DNA of 64,000 bases from Streptomyces flavofungini (GTDB lineage Bacteria; Actinomycetota; Actinomycetes; Streptomycetales; Streptomycetaceae), in assembly GCF_030388665.1 (NCBI RefSeq), contig NZ_CP128846.1:5034501-5098500 (forward strand). Direction: 5' to 3'. This document shows positions 51,887-61,569 of the stretch, piece after piece; the stretch's first letter is position 1; each line of letters begins with the position of its first letter. Made by a program: the position numbers and the translations under genes. The notes under the pieces are model-generated. The model was not told where the DNA came from. It did no database searches and saw only the letters and a program-made list of their open reading frames with translations.

Positions 51887-52723
51887 ATGCCTACTTTCGA
51901 CACCCCCGAGCCCCTCTCCGCCCTCATCGAGTTCGAGATCGGCACCGCCCGCATCTCCGCCGGAAAGCGCCTGGACACCGTCGTCTCGGTGCTCCCGAGC
52001 GACGGCCGCGAGGACGTCGACGTGAAGGCCGCGGAGCAGGTCCAGGTCACGTGCAACAACGGCCGCCTGGCCGTCAAGGGCCCCAAGAAGCGCTCGCTGT
52101 TCGGCAAGGGCGGCTCGATCGAGGTCAGCGTGGAGCTGCCGGCCGGGTCGGACGTCCAGGGCCTCTCGCCCGCCGGCGTCTTCACCACCGAAGGCCGCCT
52201 CGGCGACTGCCGGTTCGAGTCCGCCGCCGGTGACATCCACGTCGCGGAGGTCGGCGCCGCCTTCCTCCGGTCCGACCACGGCGACGTCCGCGTGGACCGC
52301 GCCACCGGCGACGTGGAGATCGACGCCGCGGGCCGCATCGACCTCGGCACCGTCGCGGGCGCCGCCAACATCCGCAACCGCAAGGGCGACACCACCCTCG
52401 GCGAGGTCACCGGCGAGCTGCGCGTCAACTCCTCCAACGGCCGCATCTCCGTCGGCGTCGCCCACGCCGGAGTCGACGCCAAGTCGGACAACGGCACCAT
52501 CAAGCTCGGTGAGGTCGCCCGCGGCCAGATCACCCTCCAGACCGCCGACGGCGACCTCGAAGTCGGCATCCGTGAGTCCAGCGCCGCCTGGCTCGAGGTG
52601 AACTCCCAGGCGGGCACGGTCCACAACTCGATCGGTTCGACCGACGGCCCCGGCCCGGACGCGGAGACCGTCCAGGTGCGCGCCCGCACCGGCCTCGGCG
52701 ACATCGTGATCCGCCGCGCCTGA
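51887..52723 (+). CDS. DUF4097 beta-helix protein
   Basis: 278 residues of short beta-strand repeats ending in G-D/G-N turns (SAAGDIHVAEVG, SDHGDVRVDRATGDVEIDAA, SSNGRISVG, SDNGTIKLG, TADGDLEVG), typical of the DUF4097 adhesin-like right-handed helix. No signal peptide, so cytoplasmic. ATG 51887 follows CAGGACG. First gene of a unit with the ABC ATPase and permease (80 bp gap); its role in the exporter is unknown. Confidence 0.85.
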   Translation: MPTFDTPEPLSALIEFEIGTARISAGKRLDTVVSVLPSDGREDVDVKAAEQVQVTCNNGRLAVKGPKKRSLFGKGGSIEVSVELPAGSDVQGLSPAGVFTTEGRLGDCRFESAAGDIHVAEVGAAFLRSDHGDVRVDRATGDVEIDAAGRIDLGTVAGAANIRNRKGDTTLGEVTGELRVNSSNGRISVGVAHAGVDAKSDNGTIKLGEVARGQITLQTADGDLEVGIRESSAAWLEVNSQAGTVHNSIGSTDGPGPDAETVQVRARTGLGDIVIRRA

Positions 52724-52803
52724 CCGCACCCGTACACGCAAGGGCTCGTGCCACGCGGAGACCGGCCTCGCATCAACTACGGAAAGAAGAAGGAGGCGGC
52801 ACG

Positions 52804-53807
<1,004 letters not shown>

Positions 53808-53811
<4 letters not shown>

Positions 53812-54611
53812 GCACCAACTCGTACGCCGTGCGTGACTCGATGACGATGCTGCGCCGCAACCTCAAGCACGCGCAGCGCTACCCGTCGATGACGGTCTCG
53901 GTCGTCGCGATGCCGATCCTGATGCTGCTGCTGTTCGTGTACGTCTTCGGCGGCGCGCTGGGCGGGGGGATCGACATCCCCGGGGTCGGTGGCGGCGGGG
54001 ACCGCGGTGACTACACCAATTACGTCACGCCCGGCATCCTGCTGATGGCGATCACCTCTGGTGCGGTGTCGACGGCGGTGGCGGTGTGCTCGGACATGAC
54101 CGAGGGCATCATCAACCGGTTCCGGACCATGGCGATCTCGCGGGCGTCGGTTCTGGTGGGGCATGTGGTGGGCAATGTGGTGCAGACGCTGATCAGTCTG
54201 GTCCTGGTCATCGGTGTGGCGCTGGTGGTGGGTTTCCGTCCGAACGCGAACGTGGTGGAGTGGGTGGCCGCGATCGGTCTGCTGGTCTTCCTGGCCTTCG
54301 CGCTGGCGTGGATCTCGGCGGCGATCGGTCTGGGTTCGGACAGTGTGGAGACGGCGTCGAACGCGCCGATGCCGCTGACGTTCCTGCCCTTCCTGGGTTC
54401 GGCGGTGGTGACGCCGGACTCGATGCCGGCGGGGATCCGCTGGTTCGCGGAGTACCAGCCCTTCACGCCGATGAACGAGACCCTGCGCGGTCTGATGCTG
54501 GGCACCGAGATCGGCAACGACGCCTGGATCGCCCTGGCCTGGCTCGCGGGCCTGTCGATCCTGGGCTACCTGTGGGCCAAGGCCTCCTTCAACAAGGACG
54601 CCAAGCGCTGA
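53808..54611 (+). CDS. ABC-2 exporter permease (DrrB-like)
   Basis: 267 residues, six membrane helices, ABC-2 motif around EGIINRFRTMAISRASVLVGHV. Starts by ATGA overlap with the ATPase. Gly-rich loop (GGALGGGIDIPGVGGGGD) follows helix 1. Codon use in 54080-54430 has more T and G at third positions than neighbours, a mild local change. Two strong hairpins follow. Confidence 0.92.
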
Positions 54612-54617
54612 GGGTGA

Positions 54618-54637
54618 CGGTGCCCCAAGGGGCACCG
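54618..54637 (+). terminator. Hairpin after the ABC operon
   Basis: CGGTGCCCC-AA-GGGGCACCG, perfect 9-bp stem 7 bp after the permease stop. Confidence 0.75.
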
Positions 54638-54655
54638 CACCACCGCGCACCTCGC

Positions 54656-54687
54656 GTGGGCGGCTTCCCGACCGGGAAGCCGCCCAC
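54656..54687 (+). terminator. Second terminator after the ABC operon
   Basis: GTGGGCGGCTTCCC-GACC-GGGAAGCCGCCCAC, perfect 14-bp stem. Forms a tandem terminator with the preceding hairpin. Confidence 0.85.
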
Positions 54688-54767
54688 ACGCACGAGCACG
54701 ACCCGGGCCTTTCCCTTTATCATCCGCCCAAGCCACCGAGCCCCCGCAGGAGCGGCGGCGGGACGGC

Positions 54768-55382
54768 ATGAGGGCCAGGGGGGCAGAGTTGACGTCGGAG
54801 TACCAGCGCAAGCTGCGGGAGCGTTACCTCGACGCCCCGGTCGTGCCCGCCCCCGAGCCCTGGCGCCTCGCGCCCTGCGGCACGATCCCCGTCGGCGGGC
54901 TGCTCGGCATCGGCTTCGCCGTGTGCCCCGGCACCGGGCGGGACCTCGTGATGGTCGTGTCGGGCGACGGGCACGGCCTGTTCGACACGGTCACCGGCGA
55001 GAAGATCGCTCGGGACCGCGACCCCGACCCCGAGACCAGCACGCCCGACGACTCCCCGGACCTCACCTGCCCCGGTCTCGGCCCGGTCGCGGGCACCCCG
55101 GTCCACATCGCGGGCCTCTTCGGCGGCGGCCTGCACAGCACGTCGTCCGACGGCTGGACCGTGCGCGTCGTCAGCCCCGACTGGCCCTGCCACCGCGTCG
55201 TCCTCGCCGCGGGCGACAGCCTCCACCGCGGCCCGGCCGGCCAGACGTGGTGGCACGTCCTGCACGCCCGGTACTCGGAGTTCCGCGCCGCCGGATTCTC
55301 CCCGTCGGGCCGCACGCTGGCCGTCGCCACCAGCAGCGACCTGACGCTGTGGACCCGCCCACGGGCGTACGCGGGCCGCTGA
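54768..55382 (+). CDS. Conserved hypothetical protein (204 aa)
   Basis: No domain recognised. The N-terminus is helical and charged (SEYQRKLRERYLD), then a beta-rich region with two WD/propeller-like phrases (VSGDGHGLFDTVTGEKIARD; FSPSGRTLAVATSSDLTLW), suggesting a partial propeller-like fold. No signal peptide or membrane helix. ATG 54768 is out of any operon, 157 bp after the permease gene. Confidence 0.7.
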   Translation: MRARGAELTSEYQRKLRERYLDAPVVPAPEPWRLAPCGTIPVGGLLGIGFAVCPGTGRDLVMVVSGDGHGLFDTVTGEKIARDRDPDPETSTPDDSPDLTCPGLGPVAGTPVHIAGLFGGGLHSTSSDGWTVRVVSPDWPCHRVVLAAGDSLHRGPAGQTWWHVLHARYSEFRAAGFSPSGRTLAVATSSDLTLWTRPRAYAGR

Positions 55383-55415
55383 CGCCGCAGCCGTGCGGCG
55401 GCTCGGTCCCGCAGC

Positions 55416-56003
55416 TCAGTCCCCCGGCACCGCGCAGGCCTCGGCGACGGCTCCCGTGTCCCAGTAGAAGGGGTCGACCTCGGTGATCAGGCCGTCCGCG
55501 ACCTTGATCGTCTGCAGGACGGGGAAGGTGAGTTCACGTCCGGTGGCACGGGCGACCGCGTGCACCCGGGTGCGTACGACGGCGGTCGCGCCCGTGGCCA
55601 GGAACTCCTGCTCCACCATGTCGAAGGCCGCCCACACCCGGCTCATCGCGACGAAGAACCGCTCCATCCCGGCGTGCCCGCGCCAGACGCCGCCGTAGGG
55701 CAGCCAGTCGGCCTGGCGCAGGACGACGTCCGGCGAGAAGCAGGGCGCGAGCAGGTCGAAGGAGGCCTCGCCGGGGCCGCCGGCGGCCAGGTACTCGGCC
55801 TCGGCGGCGTACATGCCGGTGAGGACGGCCAGGGTGTCCGGGGTGCGCACTGTGTCCGAGGTGCGCACCGTGTGCGGGGTCCGTGCTGCGCCCGGGGTGC
55901 GTGCTGTGTGCGGGGTCCGTGCTGCGCCCGGGGTGCGTGCTGTGTCCGGGATCCGTGCTGCGCCCGGGGTGCGTGCTGCGCCCGGGGTTTGTGAGTTCGC
56001 CAT
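55416..56003 (-). CDS. NTF2/SnoaL-like protein with repeat N-terminus
   Basis: 195 residues. The C-terminal 135 form an NTF2-like cone (LAPCFSPDVVLRQADWLPYGG, GMERFFVAMSRVW, FLATGATAVVRTRVHAVA, DGLITEVDPFYWD), common in polyketide-type cyclases and limonene-epoxide-hydrolase relatives. The first ~58 residues consist of nine six-residue repeats (RTPGAA / RTPHTA) coded by an 18-bp array. ATG 56003; a start inside the array is possible and would not affect the fold. Confidence 0.75.
   Translation of the reverse strand: MANSQTPGAARTPGAARIPDTARTPGAARTPHTARTPGAARTPHTVRTSDTVRTPDTLAVLTGMYAAEAEYLAAGGPGEASFDLLAPCFSPDVVLRQADWLPYGGVWRGHAGMERFFVAMSRVWAAFDMVEQEFLATGATAVVRTRVHAVARATGRELTFPVLQTIKVADGLITEVDPFYWDTGAVAEACAVPGD
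55834..55995. repeat. 18-bp coding tandem repeat, nine units
   Basis: Nine exact-length units with alternating types GCGCCCGGGGTGCGTGCT and GTGTGCGGGGTCCGTGCT. The array lies wholly inside the NTF2-like gene and keeps frame. Confidence 0.92.
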
Positions 56004-56154
56004 GCGCGCAGCCTGCCGGGTGGGGTGGGCGTGCGCTGGCGGACATCGGACATCGATGTGCGCGGCCCGGAGACCCCGGGCCTCTGCGGCTCCAGGTGCC
56101 CGAGCGCCCCCGGAAGCCCGCGTGGCCCCGGAAGCCCGAGCGCCCCCGGAAGCC

Positions 56155-56823
56155 TCAGAGGCCGAGCAGTTCGGCGACTCCGGCGAGGGAAGTGACCTCG
56201 TGGGAGTGGTAGAAGGGCGCCGATGGCTCGGTTCCGCGATTGACGTACACGCGGTCGCGCACGCCGAGGTCCGTCGCCGACTGGAGGTCGTAGCGCGGGC
56301 TGGAGGACACGTGCAGGGTGTCCTCAGGGCGGCAGCCCAACTGTTCGTACATGAACTCGAACGCGCCGAGCCGCGGCTTGTACGCGCGCGCCGCCTCCGC
56401 CGTGTACACGGCGTGGAAGGGCGCGCCGAGCTTCGCGACGTTCCGGCCGACGTGGCTGTCCGCCGCGTTGGAGAGGACGACCAGCGGGAAGCGCGCGGCG
56501 AGCCGTGCGAGCGGCTCGGGGACGTCGGGGTGGGGTCCCCACTCCGGGATCGCCGCGAAGACCCGGGCGGGGTCGTCCGGCCGGTACGCGACCCCGGTGC
56601 TCGCGCAGGCCCGCTCGAAGGCGCGCGCCACCACCTCGTCGTACGGCCGCCAGTCACCCATCACCTCGTCGAGCTGATAGCAGCCGAAACGGTGCACGAA
56701 CGCGTCCAGGGCCTCGGGCGGGGCGATGTCCTCGACGGCCTTTCTGGCGGCGGCGCCGATGGCGAAGTCGGTCAGCGTCCCGTACAGGTCGAAGGTGATG
56801 AAGGCGGGCTCGGGGCGGCTCAA
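56155..56823 (-). CDS. HAD hydrolase, haloacid-dehalogenase type II-like
   Basis: 222 residues. Motif I FDLYGTLTDF, motif II LSNAADS, Lys in RAYKPRLGAFEF, motif IV SSSPRYDLQSATDLG: the pattern of L-2-haloacid dehalogenase-like HADs, although such proteins are often phosphatases. ATG 56823. The 150 bp after it to the NTF2 gene start contain GGAAGCCC repeats (56095-56160). Confidence 0.87.
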   Translation of the reverse strand: MSRPEPAFITFDLYGTLTDFAIGAAARKAVEDIAPPEALDAFVHRFGCYQLDEVMGDWRPYDEVVARAFERACASTGVAYRPDDPARVFAAIPEWGPHPDVPEPLARLAARFPLVVLSNAADSHVGRNVAKLGAPFHAVYTAEAARAYKPRLGAFEFMYEQLGCRPEDTLHVSSSPRYDLQSATDLGVRDRVYVNRGTEPSAPFYHSHEVTSLAGVAELLGL

Positions 56824-57036
56824 CTGGCTCTCCTCTGACTCTCCTTGTGAAGGACGGGCCCTTCGGCAACCGCGCGGCCGGACCGGTTTGTTCCGCGGTG
56901 CCGTCGGTGGGTGCCGTCGGCGGGCGCCGCCGACCGGTGCCGTCGGCCGACGGGAAGGCCGAGGTGTTGATCGGTCGCCGGGAGTAGGCCCCGCGCCCCA
57001 TGCGCGCCGCGAAACCGCTGGTTAGGGTCGGTTCCC

Positions 57037-57513
57037 ATGCAGAGCACAGGAATCGTCCGGCGCGGGACGGCGGAGCGCAGGCGGGACACGCTGGAGCGGC
57101 TCGCCGCCGAGCGCGACGTATGGGTGTCGACGGCACACCCCGAACGCGGCCCGCACCAGGTGCCGTTGTGGTTCCTCTGGGACGGGAGCGCCGTGTGGAT
57201 GTGCACCGGCGCCACGTCCGTGACGGCGCGCAACGTCCGCGAGGAACCACGCGTGCGCCTGGCGCTGCCGGACACGTTCGACGTGGTGCTCATCCAGGGC
57301 GAGGCGGAGTGCTTCCCTGACGGCGAGGTGCCGGGAGCCGCGGCGGAGGCGTTCACCGCCAAGTTCGGGTGGGACCCGCGCGCGGAGGAGGCGCCTTACC
57401 TGTACGTCCGTGTGGTGCCGAGGACGGTGCGCGCCTGGCGGGGCGAGCCGGAGCTGCGGGGGAGGGTCATCATGCGGGGCGGGACGTGGCAGGACCAGGG
57501 GCCGGAGGACTGA
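57037..57513 (+). CDS. PPOX-class flavin/F420-binding oxidoreductase
   Basis: 158 residues with the split-barrel PNPOx fold: ERLAAERDVWVSTAHPERGPHQVPLWFLWDG, TARNVREEPRVRLAL, VLIQGEAECFP, PYLYVRVVPRTVRAW. PPOX proteins of this length in Streptomyces usually use F420 or FMN. ATG 57037. Substrate unknown. Downstream are GAGGGCCGAGG repeats. Confidence 0.85.
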   Translation: MQSTGIVRRGTAERRRDTLERLAAERDVWVSTAHPERGPHQVPLWFLWDGSAVWMCTGATSVTARNVREEPRVRLALPDTFDVVLIQGEAECFPDGEVPGAAAEAFTAKFGWDPRAEEAPYLYVRVVPRTVRAWRGEPELRGRVIMRGGTWQDQGPED

Positions 57514-57514
57514 G

Positions 57515-57580
57515 GACCGGCGACTGAGGGCCGAGGCCCGAGGGCTGAGGGGCGAGGGCCGAGGGCCGAGGGGCGGAGCT
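57515..57580. repeat. GAGGGCCGAGG short tandem repeats
   Basis: Six or more imperfect copies of an 11-13 bp unit (GGCCGAGGCCCGA-like) right after the PPOX gene. Confidence 0.75.
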
Positions 57581-57589
57581 TCCCCTCCA

Positions 57590-57895
57590 CGATCCGTCTC
57601 TCGACCTCGGCCCGCGCGAGACCGCACCCCTCGGCGATCAGCCGCACGGGCCGCACGGGCATGCGGGCGGCGAACCGGACCGCGACGTCGACGACCTCGC
57701 GGTCCGGTGATCCGACCCGCCGGTGTCGGGGCGCCAGGCCCCGCTCCAGTCGAGGGCGACGCGGTTGCGGCGCAGCAGCACCGGGTCCTGGAGCAGCTCG
57801 GCCGCGAGGCCGGGGTCGTTGGCGTGCATCCGGTCGAGCAGTTCGGGCCGTACGGAGCGCACCGTACGCGCTCGAGGACCGTGAGCGCGGCGCAC
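57590..57895 (-). pseudogene. Frameshifted remnant of an unidentified gene
   Basis: On the minus strand a frame from about 57895 reads LLDRMHANDPGLAAELLQDP then VLLRRNRVALDWSGAW, and after a shift near 57715 a second frame reads REVVDVAVRFAARM, PVRPVRLIAEGCGLARAEVE. The two protein-like segments fit one decayed gene. Family not recognised. Together with the short repeats this fills most of the 630-bp gap 57514-58143. Confidence 0.4.
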
Positions 57896-58088
57896 AGGCG
57901 CGACGCGCGACAGATCAGCTCTCGGGAGGTCTCACACGGTGTACAACGGCACGTCCTCACGCAGACGACTTGCTCCGGCAGCACGCTAGGCGCGCGTGGC
58001 CGTTCCGCTCCAGCGCCTCTCCAGAGGTCTTCCGGCGGAGGCCCACGCGAGGCCCACGGCCCGTGCGAGGCCCACAGTGACATGGCGC

Positions 58089-58117
58089 ACTATTGCAAGC
58101 AGCTTGCTTGCAATAGT
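58089..58117. promoter_or_regulatory. 29-bp perfect palindrome, operator of the XRE gene
   Basis: ACTATTGCAAGC, spacer AGCTT, GCTTGCAATAGT. Lies 26 bp upstream of the XRE regulator start, in an AT-richer pocket. Length and perfection make autoregulatory binding by the XRE dimer very likely. Confidence 0.85.
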
Positions 58118-58143
58118 TAGCGACCTGGGTGCAGTATCGGAGC

Positions 58144-58626
58144 ATGGCATCGCTCAACGTCGGCAATCTCGGGGAGTACTTGCGCGAACAGCGGCGCACC
58201 GCGCAGCTGTCGCTCAGGCAGCTCGCCGATGCCGCCGGGGTGTCCAATCCGTATCTGAGCCAGATCGAGCGCGGGCTGCGCAAGCCGAGCGCCGAGGTCC
58301 TGCAGCAGGTCGCCAAGGCGCTCAGGATCTCCGCCGAGACGCTGTACGTCCGCGCCGGGATCCTCGACGAGAAAGAGCGGGACGAGCTGGAGACGCGCGC
58401 CGTCATCCTCGCCGACCCGTCCATCAACGAGCGGCAGAAGCAGGTGCTGCTGCAGATCTACGAGTCGTTCCGCAAGGAGAACGGCTTCGTGACCTCGGCG
58501 GACACGGACGGCACCGGCGAGGACGCGGCGGGGGACGCGGGCGTCCGGGCCGACGGCAGTGACGACGAAGCGCCACCCCCACGCAAGCAATCCGCGGGCG
58601 AGCCGTTCCAGGGCGAGCAGCCCTAG
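58144..58626 (+). CDS. XRE-family regulator (Rv0474-like)
   Basis: 160 residues. HTH of the Cro/C1 type at about 10-65 (LGEYLREQRRTAQLSLRQLA, GVSNPYLSQIERGLRKPSAEVLQQVAKAL), then a helical part (DEKERDELETRAVILADPSINERQKQVLLQIYESF) and a disordered acidic tail. The order XRE-HbhA-DUF2516 is the same as mycobacterial Rv0474-Rv0475-Rv0476. ATG 58144 follows CGGAG; ATG 58129 lacks a site. Likely autoregulated through the 29-bp palindrome. Confidence 0.9.
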   Translation: MASLNVGNLGEYLREQRRTAQLSLRQLADAAGVSNPYLSQIERGLRKPSAEVLQQVAKALRISAETLYVRAGILDEKERDELETRAVILADPSINERQKQVLLQIYESFRKENGFVTSADTDGTGEDAAGDAGVRADGSDDEAPPPRKQSAGEPFQGEQP

Positions 58627-58672
58627 GGCGGGCGGCCCGCAAGCCGAAGCGAATCCGGGAGGACCATTCGCC

Positions 58673-59299
58673 ATGCCCATCTCCGACGACGTGCGCAAGA
58701 CCATCACCGACCCCAAGCCCCTCTACTTCGTCGCCGGCAGCGCCGAACTGGCCTACCAGCAGGCCAAGAAGGTGCCCGGCATCATCGAGCAGATCGCCGC
58801 CGAGGCCCCGGCGCGGATCGACGCCGTCCGCAGGACCGACCCCAAGGAGGTCCAGGACAAGGCGGCCGCCCGCGCCAAGGAGGCGCGTGACGTCATCCAG
58901 GCCCGGGTCGGCGGGCTCATCAGCACCCTCGACACCGACCTGAAGAAGCTCGGCGAGGGCGCCCAGGACCTGGCGCTGCGCGGTGTCGGCGTCGCCTTCG
59001 AGTACGCCGTGCAGGCGCGCGAGAAGTACGACCAGGTCGCCGAGCACGGCGAGCAGACCGTGCGCGCCTGGCGCGGCGAGGCCGCCGACGAGCTGGTGGA
59101 GCTGGCCGACGCCGTCGAGCCGGACGCCGAGCAGAGCACGCGGGCCGACAAGTCGGCGCAGGCCGAGGGCGCGAGCGAGGCCGGGGCCGGGTCCGAGGGC
59201 TCCGCCCGCAAGAGCACCGCGGCCAAGAAGACCGCGGCCGCGGACAAGCCCGCCGCCAAGAAGACGACGGCGAAGAAGACCACGCCGCCCGCCAAGTAG
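58673..59299 (+). CDS. HbhA-like heparin-binding/coiled-coil protein
   Basis: 208 residues. N-terminal helix and coiled coil like HbhA (DDVRKTITDPKPLYFVAGSAELAYQQAKKVPGIIEQI), then a C-terminal Lys/Ala/Thr-rich tail (KKTAAADKPAAKKTTAKKTT), the feature that binds heparin and nucleic acids in mycobacterial HbhA. No signal peptide. Good RBS GGGAGGA before ATG 58673, 46 bp after the XRE gene, so co-transcribed. Confidence 0.88.
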   Translation: MPISDDVRKTITDPKPLYFVAGSAELAYQQAKKVPGIIEQIAAEAPARIDAVRRTDPKEVQDKAAARAKEARDVIQARVGGLISTLDTDLKKLGEGAQDLALRGVGVAFEYAVQAREKYDQVAEHGEQTVRAWRGEAADELVELADAVEPDAEQSTRADKSAQAEGASEAGAGSEGSARKSTAAKKTAAADKPAAKKTTAKKTTPPAK

Positions 59300-59342
59300 C
59301 GCGGCCGTCGGCTGACGGGGCGTCGGCTCGTCGGCGCCGCAC

Positions 59343-59373
59343 CGGGCCGGGCACTCTCGGAGTGTCCGGCCCG
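59343..59373 (+). terminator. Terminator after the HbhA-like gene
   Basis: CGGGCCGGGCACTC-TCG-GAGTGTCCGGCCCG: 14-bp stem with one G-T pair. Confidence 0.82.
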
Positions 59374-59442
59374 TTGTTCGGGTAGCGGGTACGGTGACTG
59401 CGTACGTCGCGTAGGGACTCGCCGAGACTGGTGGTGGACGTT

Positions 59443-59781
59443 GTGCTGATGCAGGGGTTCTCGAACCTCATGTGGCTGCTGTCGCTGGCCCTGATCGCGT
59501 TCAGCGGCTTCGCGCTGCTCGACGCGGCGATCCGACGCGAGGACGCCTATCGCGCGGCGGACAAGAAGACCAAGCCGTTCTGGCTGATCATCCTCGGGCT
59601 CGCCTTCGTGGTGAACCTGATCTTCAACATCCTGTCGTTCCTGCCCATCATCGGCCTCATCGCGACCATCGTGTACATGGTCGACGTGCGGCCCGCGCTG
59701 CGGCAGATCACCGGCGGGGGCGGCGGCCGCCGCGGCTCCAGCAGCGACGGTCCGTACGGCCCGTACAACGGCGGTCGCTGA
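59443..59781 (+). CDS. DUF2516 membrane protein (Rv0476-like)
   Basis: 112 residues. Three membrane helices (LMWLLSLALIAFSGFALLDAA, FWLIILGLAFVVNLIFNIL, FLPIIGLIATIVYMVDV) with the family's DAYRAADKKTKPFW loop, and a Gly/Ser/Tyr tail. GTG 59443 gives the usual short N-terminus; GTG 59431 is possible. Third gene of the conserved XRE-HbhA-DUF2516 set, although a terminator precedes it here. Function unknown. Confidence 0.85.
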   Translation: MLMQGFSNLMWLLSLALIAFSGFALLDAAIRREDAYRAADKKTKPFWLIILGLAFVVNLIFNILSFLPIIGLIATIVYMVDVRPALRQITGGGGGRRGSSSDGPYGPYNGGR

Positions 59782-59876
59782 GGGCCGTCGACCACGGCCG
59801 TGGGTGAGGGCGCCGTGGGTGAGGACGCCGTGGGTGAGGGCGGGGCCGGGCCCGGGCGGTCGGCCCGGGAGGGCTG

Positions 59877-61358
59877 CTAGCGGGCCCGGTCGAGCAGCAG
59901 CACGGCCACGTCGTCCGTCAGGTCGCCCCCGTTGAGGTCCCTGACCTCGTTCACGGCCGCCTCCAGGAGCGCGTCGCCGCGCAGGCCCGCCGCCATCTGG
60001 CGGCGCACCATCTCCACCATGCCGTCCTGACCGAGCCGCTGGTTGCCCTCGCCGATGCGGCCCTCGATCAGGCCGTCGGTGTACAGCATCAGGCTCCAGC
60101 TGCCGCCGAGCTCCACCTGGCGGCGCGGCCAGCGGGCACGCGGCAGCAGGCCGAGCGCGGGGCCCCCGTTGTCGTAGGGGAGCAGCTCCGCGGGGCGGCC
60201 CGGGCGGGCTATCAGCGGTGACGGGTGCCCGGCCAGGCACAGCCCGGCCCGGCGGCCGTCCGGCGCGATGTCCACCGTGCACAGCGTCGCGAAGATCTCC
60301 TCGTCGGCCCGCTCGTGCTCCAGGACCCGCTGGAGGGTGGAGAGCAGCTCGTCGCCGCACAGGCCCGCGAAGGTCAGCGCCCGCCAGGCGATGCGCAGTT
60401 CCACGCCGAGCGCCGCCTCGTCGGGGCCGTGGCCGCAGACGTCGCCGATCATCACGTGCACCGAGCCGTCGGGCATCCGCACCGTGTCGTAGAAGTCGCC
60501 GCCGAGCAGCGCGCGGGAGCGGCCGGGGCGGTAGTGGGCGGCGAAGCGCAGCGGGGAGCCGTCGAGGAGCGGCGTCGGCAGCAGGCCGCGCTCCAGGCGG
60601 GCGTTCTCCTGCGCGCGCAGCCGGGACTCGGTGAGCTGGCGCTGGGCGGCGTCGGCGCGCTTGCGCTCCACCGCGTACCGGATGGCGCGGCTGAGCAGGC
60701 GGCCGTCCAGCTCCTCGCGCAGCAGGTAGTCCTGCGCGCCGACGCCCACGGCCTGCGCGCCGATCTCGGCGTCGCCGGACGCGGTGAGCGCGAGGACGGC
60801 GTGGTGCGGGGCGAGGCGCAGGACGTGCTTGAGGACGGCCAGCTCGTCGGGGGCGTGGTCCGAGGCGGCGGCGTCGGTGGAGGTCCTGTCGCCGTCCTTG
60901 CCGTGGGGGGCTTCGGCGCCGGTGCCGTTGAGGTGGCCGGAGCCGCCCGCGGGGGCGCGGCCGGGCAGGGCCAGGTCCAGCAGGATGCAGTGCACGTCGT
61001 CCGTGAGCAGCCGCTCGGCCTCGGTGAGGTTGCGGGCGGTGGGGATGCGGATCGGTTTGCCCGCGGCGTCCAGGAGCTCGGGCACGCTCAGCGAGCCTGC
61101 CGGGTCGTCCTCGATCACCAGCAGGGTGAGCCCGTTGCCGTTGCCCACGGGGTCGCTGACCATGGGGTCGCTCCCTCTGGGGTCGTGGTCCGCGAGGCCG
61201 TCGCGTACGGATGTGTCGCGTACGGGGGTGTCGCGAACCTGGTCGGTGCCCGCGGGCCTGGGGGCGGTGGGGCCGGCGCCGTCGGTTGTCGGCGCCGCGT
61301 GAGCCTGACCGCCTTCCGCGGCCGGGATCGCTCTCTGCCGCGGTATGGGTACGGGCAT
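59877..61358 (-). CDS. Receiver-PP2C (SpoIIE/RsbU-type) phosphatase
   Basis: 493 residues. Disordered N-terminus with short RDTPVRDTSVRDG repeats, a receiver domain (LLVIEDDPAG, LLDLALPG as phosphoacceptor, LTASGD) interrupted by a ~45-residue Gly/Ser-rich insert, a helical linker and the PPM phosphatase domain (LGGDFYDTV, IGDVCGHGPDEAALG, LCLAGHPSPLI, LMLYTDGLIEGR, DLTDDVAVLLL). Such proteins dephosphorylate anti-anti-sigma factors. No partner kinase or STAS gene is adjacent. ATG 61358. Confidence 0.9.
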   Translation of the reverse strand: MPVPIPRQRAIPAAEGGQAHAAPTTDGAGPTAPRPAGTDQVRDTPVRDTSVRDGLADHDPRGSDPMVSDPVGNGNGLTLLVIEDDPAGSLSVPELLDAAGKPIRIPTARNLTEAERLLTDDVHCILLDLALPGRAPAGGSGHLNGTGAEAPHGKDGDRTSTDAAASDHAPDELAVLKHVLRLAPHHAVLALTASGDAEIGAQAVGVGAQDYLLREELDGRLLSRAIRYAVERKRADAAQRQLTESRLRAQENARLERGLLPTPLLDGSPLRFAAHYRPGRSRALLGGDFYDTVRMPDGSVHVMIGDVCGHGPDEAALGVELRIAWRALTFAGLCGDELLSTLQRVLEHERADEEIFATLCTVDIAPDGRRAGLCLAGHPSPLIARPGRPAELLPYDNGGPALGLLPRARWPRRQVELGGSWSLMLYTDGLIEGRIGEGNQRLGQDGMVEMVRRQMAAGLRGDALLEAAVNEVRDLNGGDLTDDVAVLLLDRAR

Positions 61359-61569
61359 CGTCTACATCCTTCCCTCCCCCCGAGGGCATGGCAGGGCGAC
61401 GGTCGCACGCCCCACCAGACGGGGACCATAGCGTCCACAGGGGCGTGTGTGGAATGCCGTTCGGCACGTGGCCGAAGGCATATGCCGCATCCTGGACCGC
61501 ATTTGGGCACGAACCCGGTCCGCCTGGGATGACGAACGTCACGCCCGGAGGGTTGAGCGGGGCGCGGGG

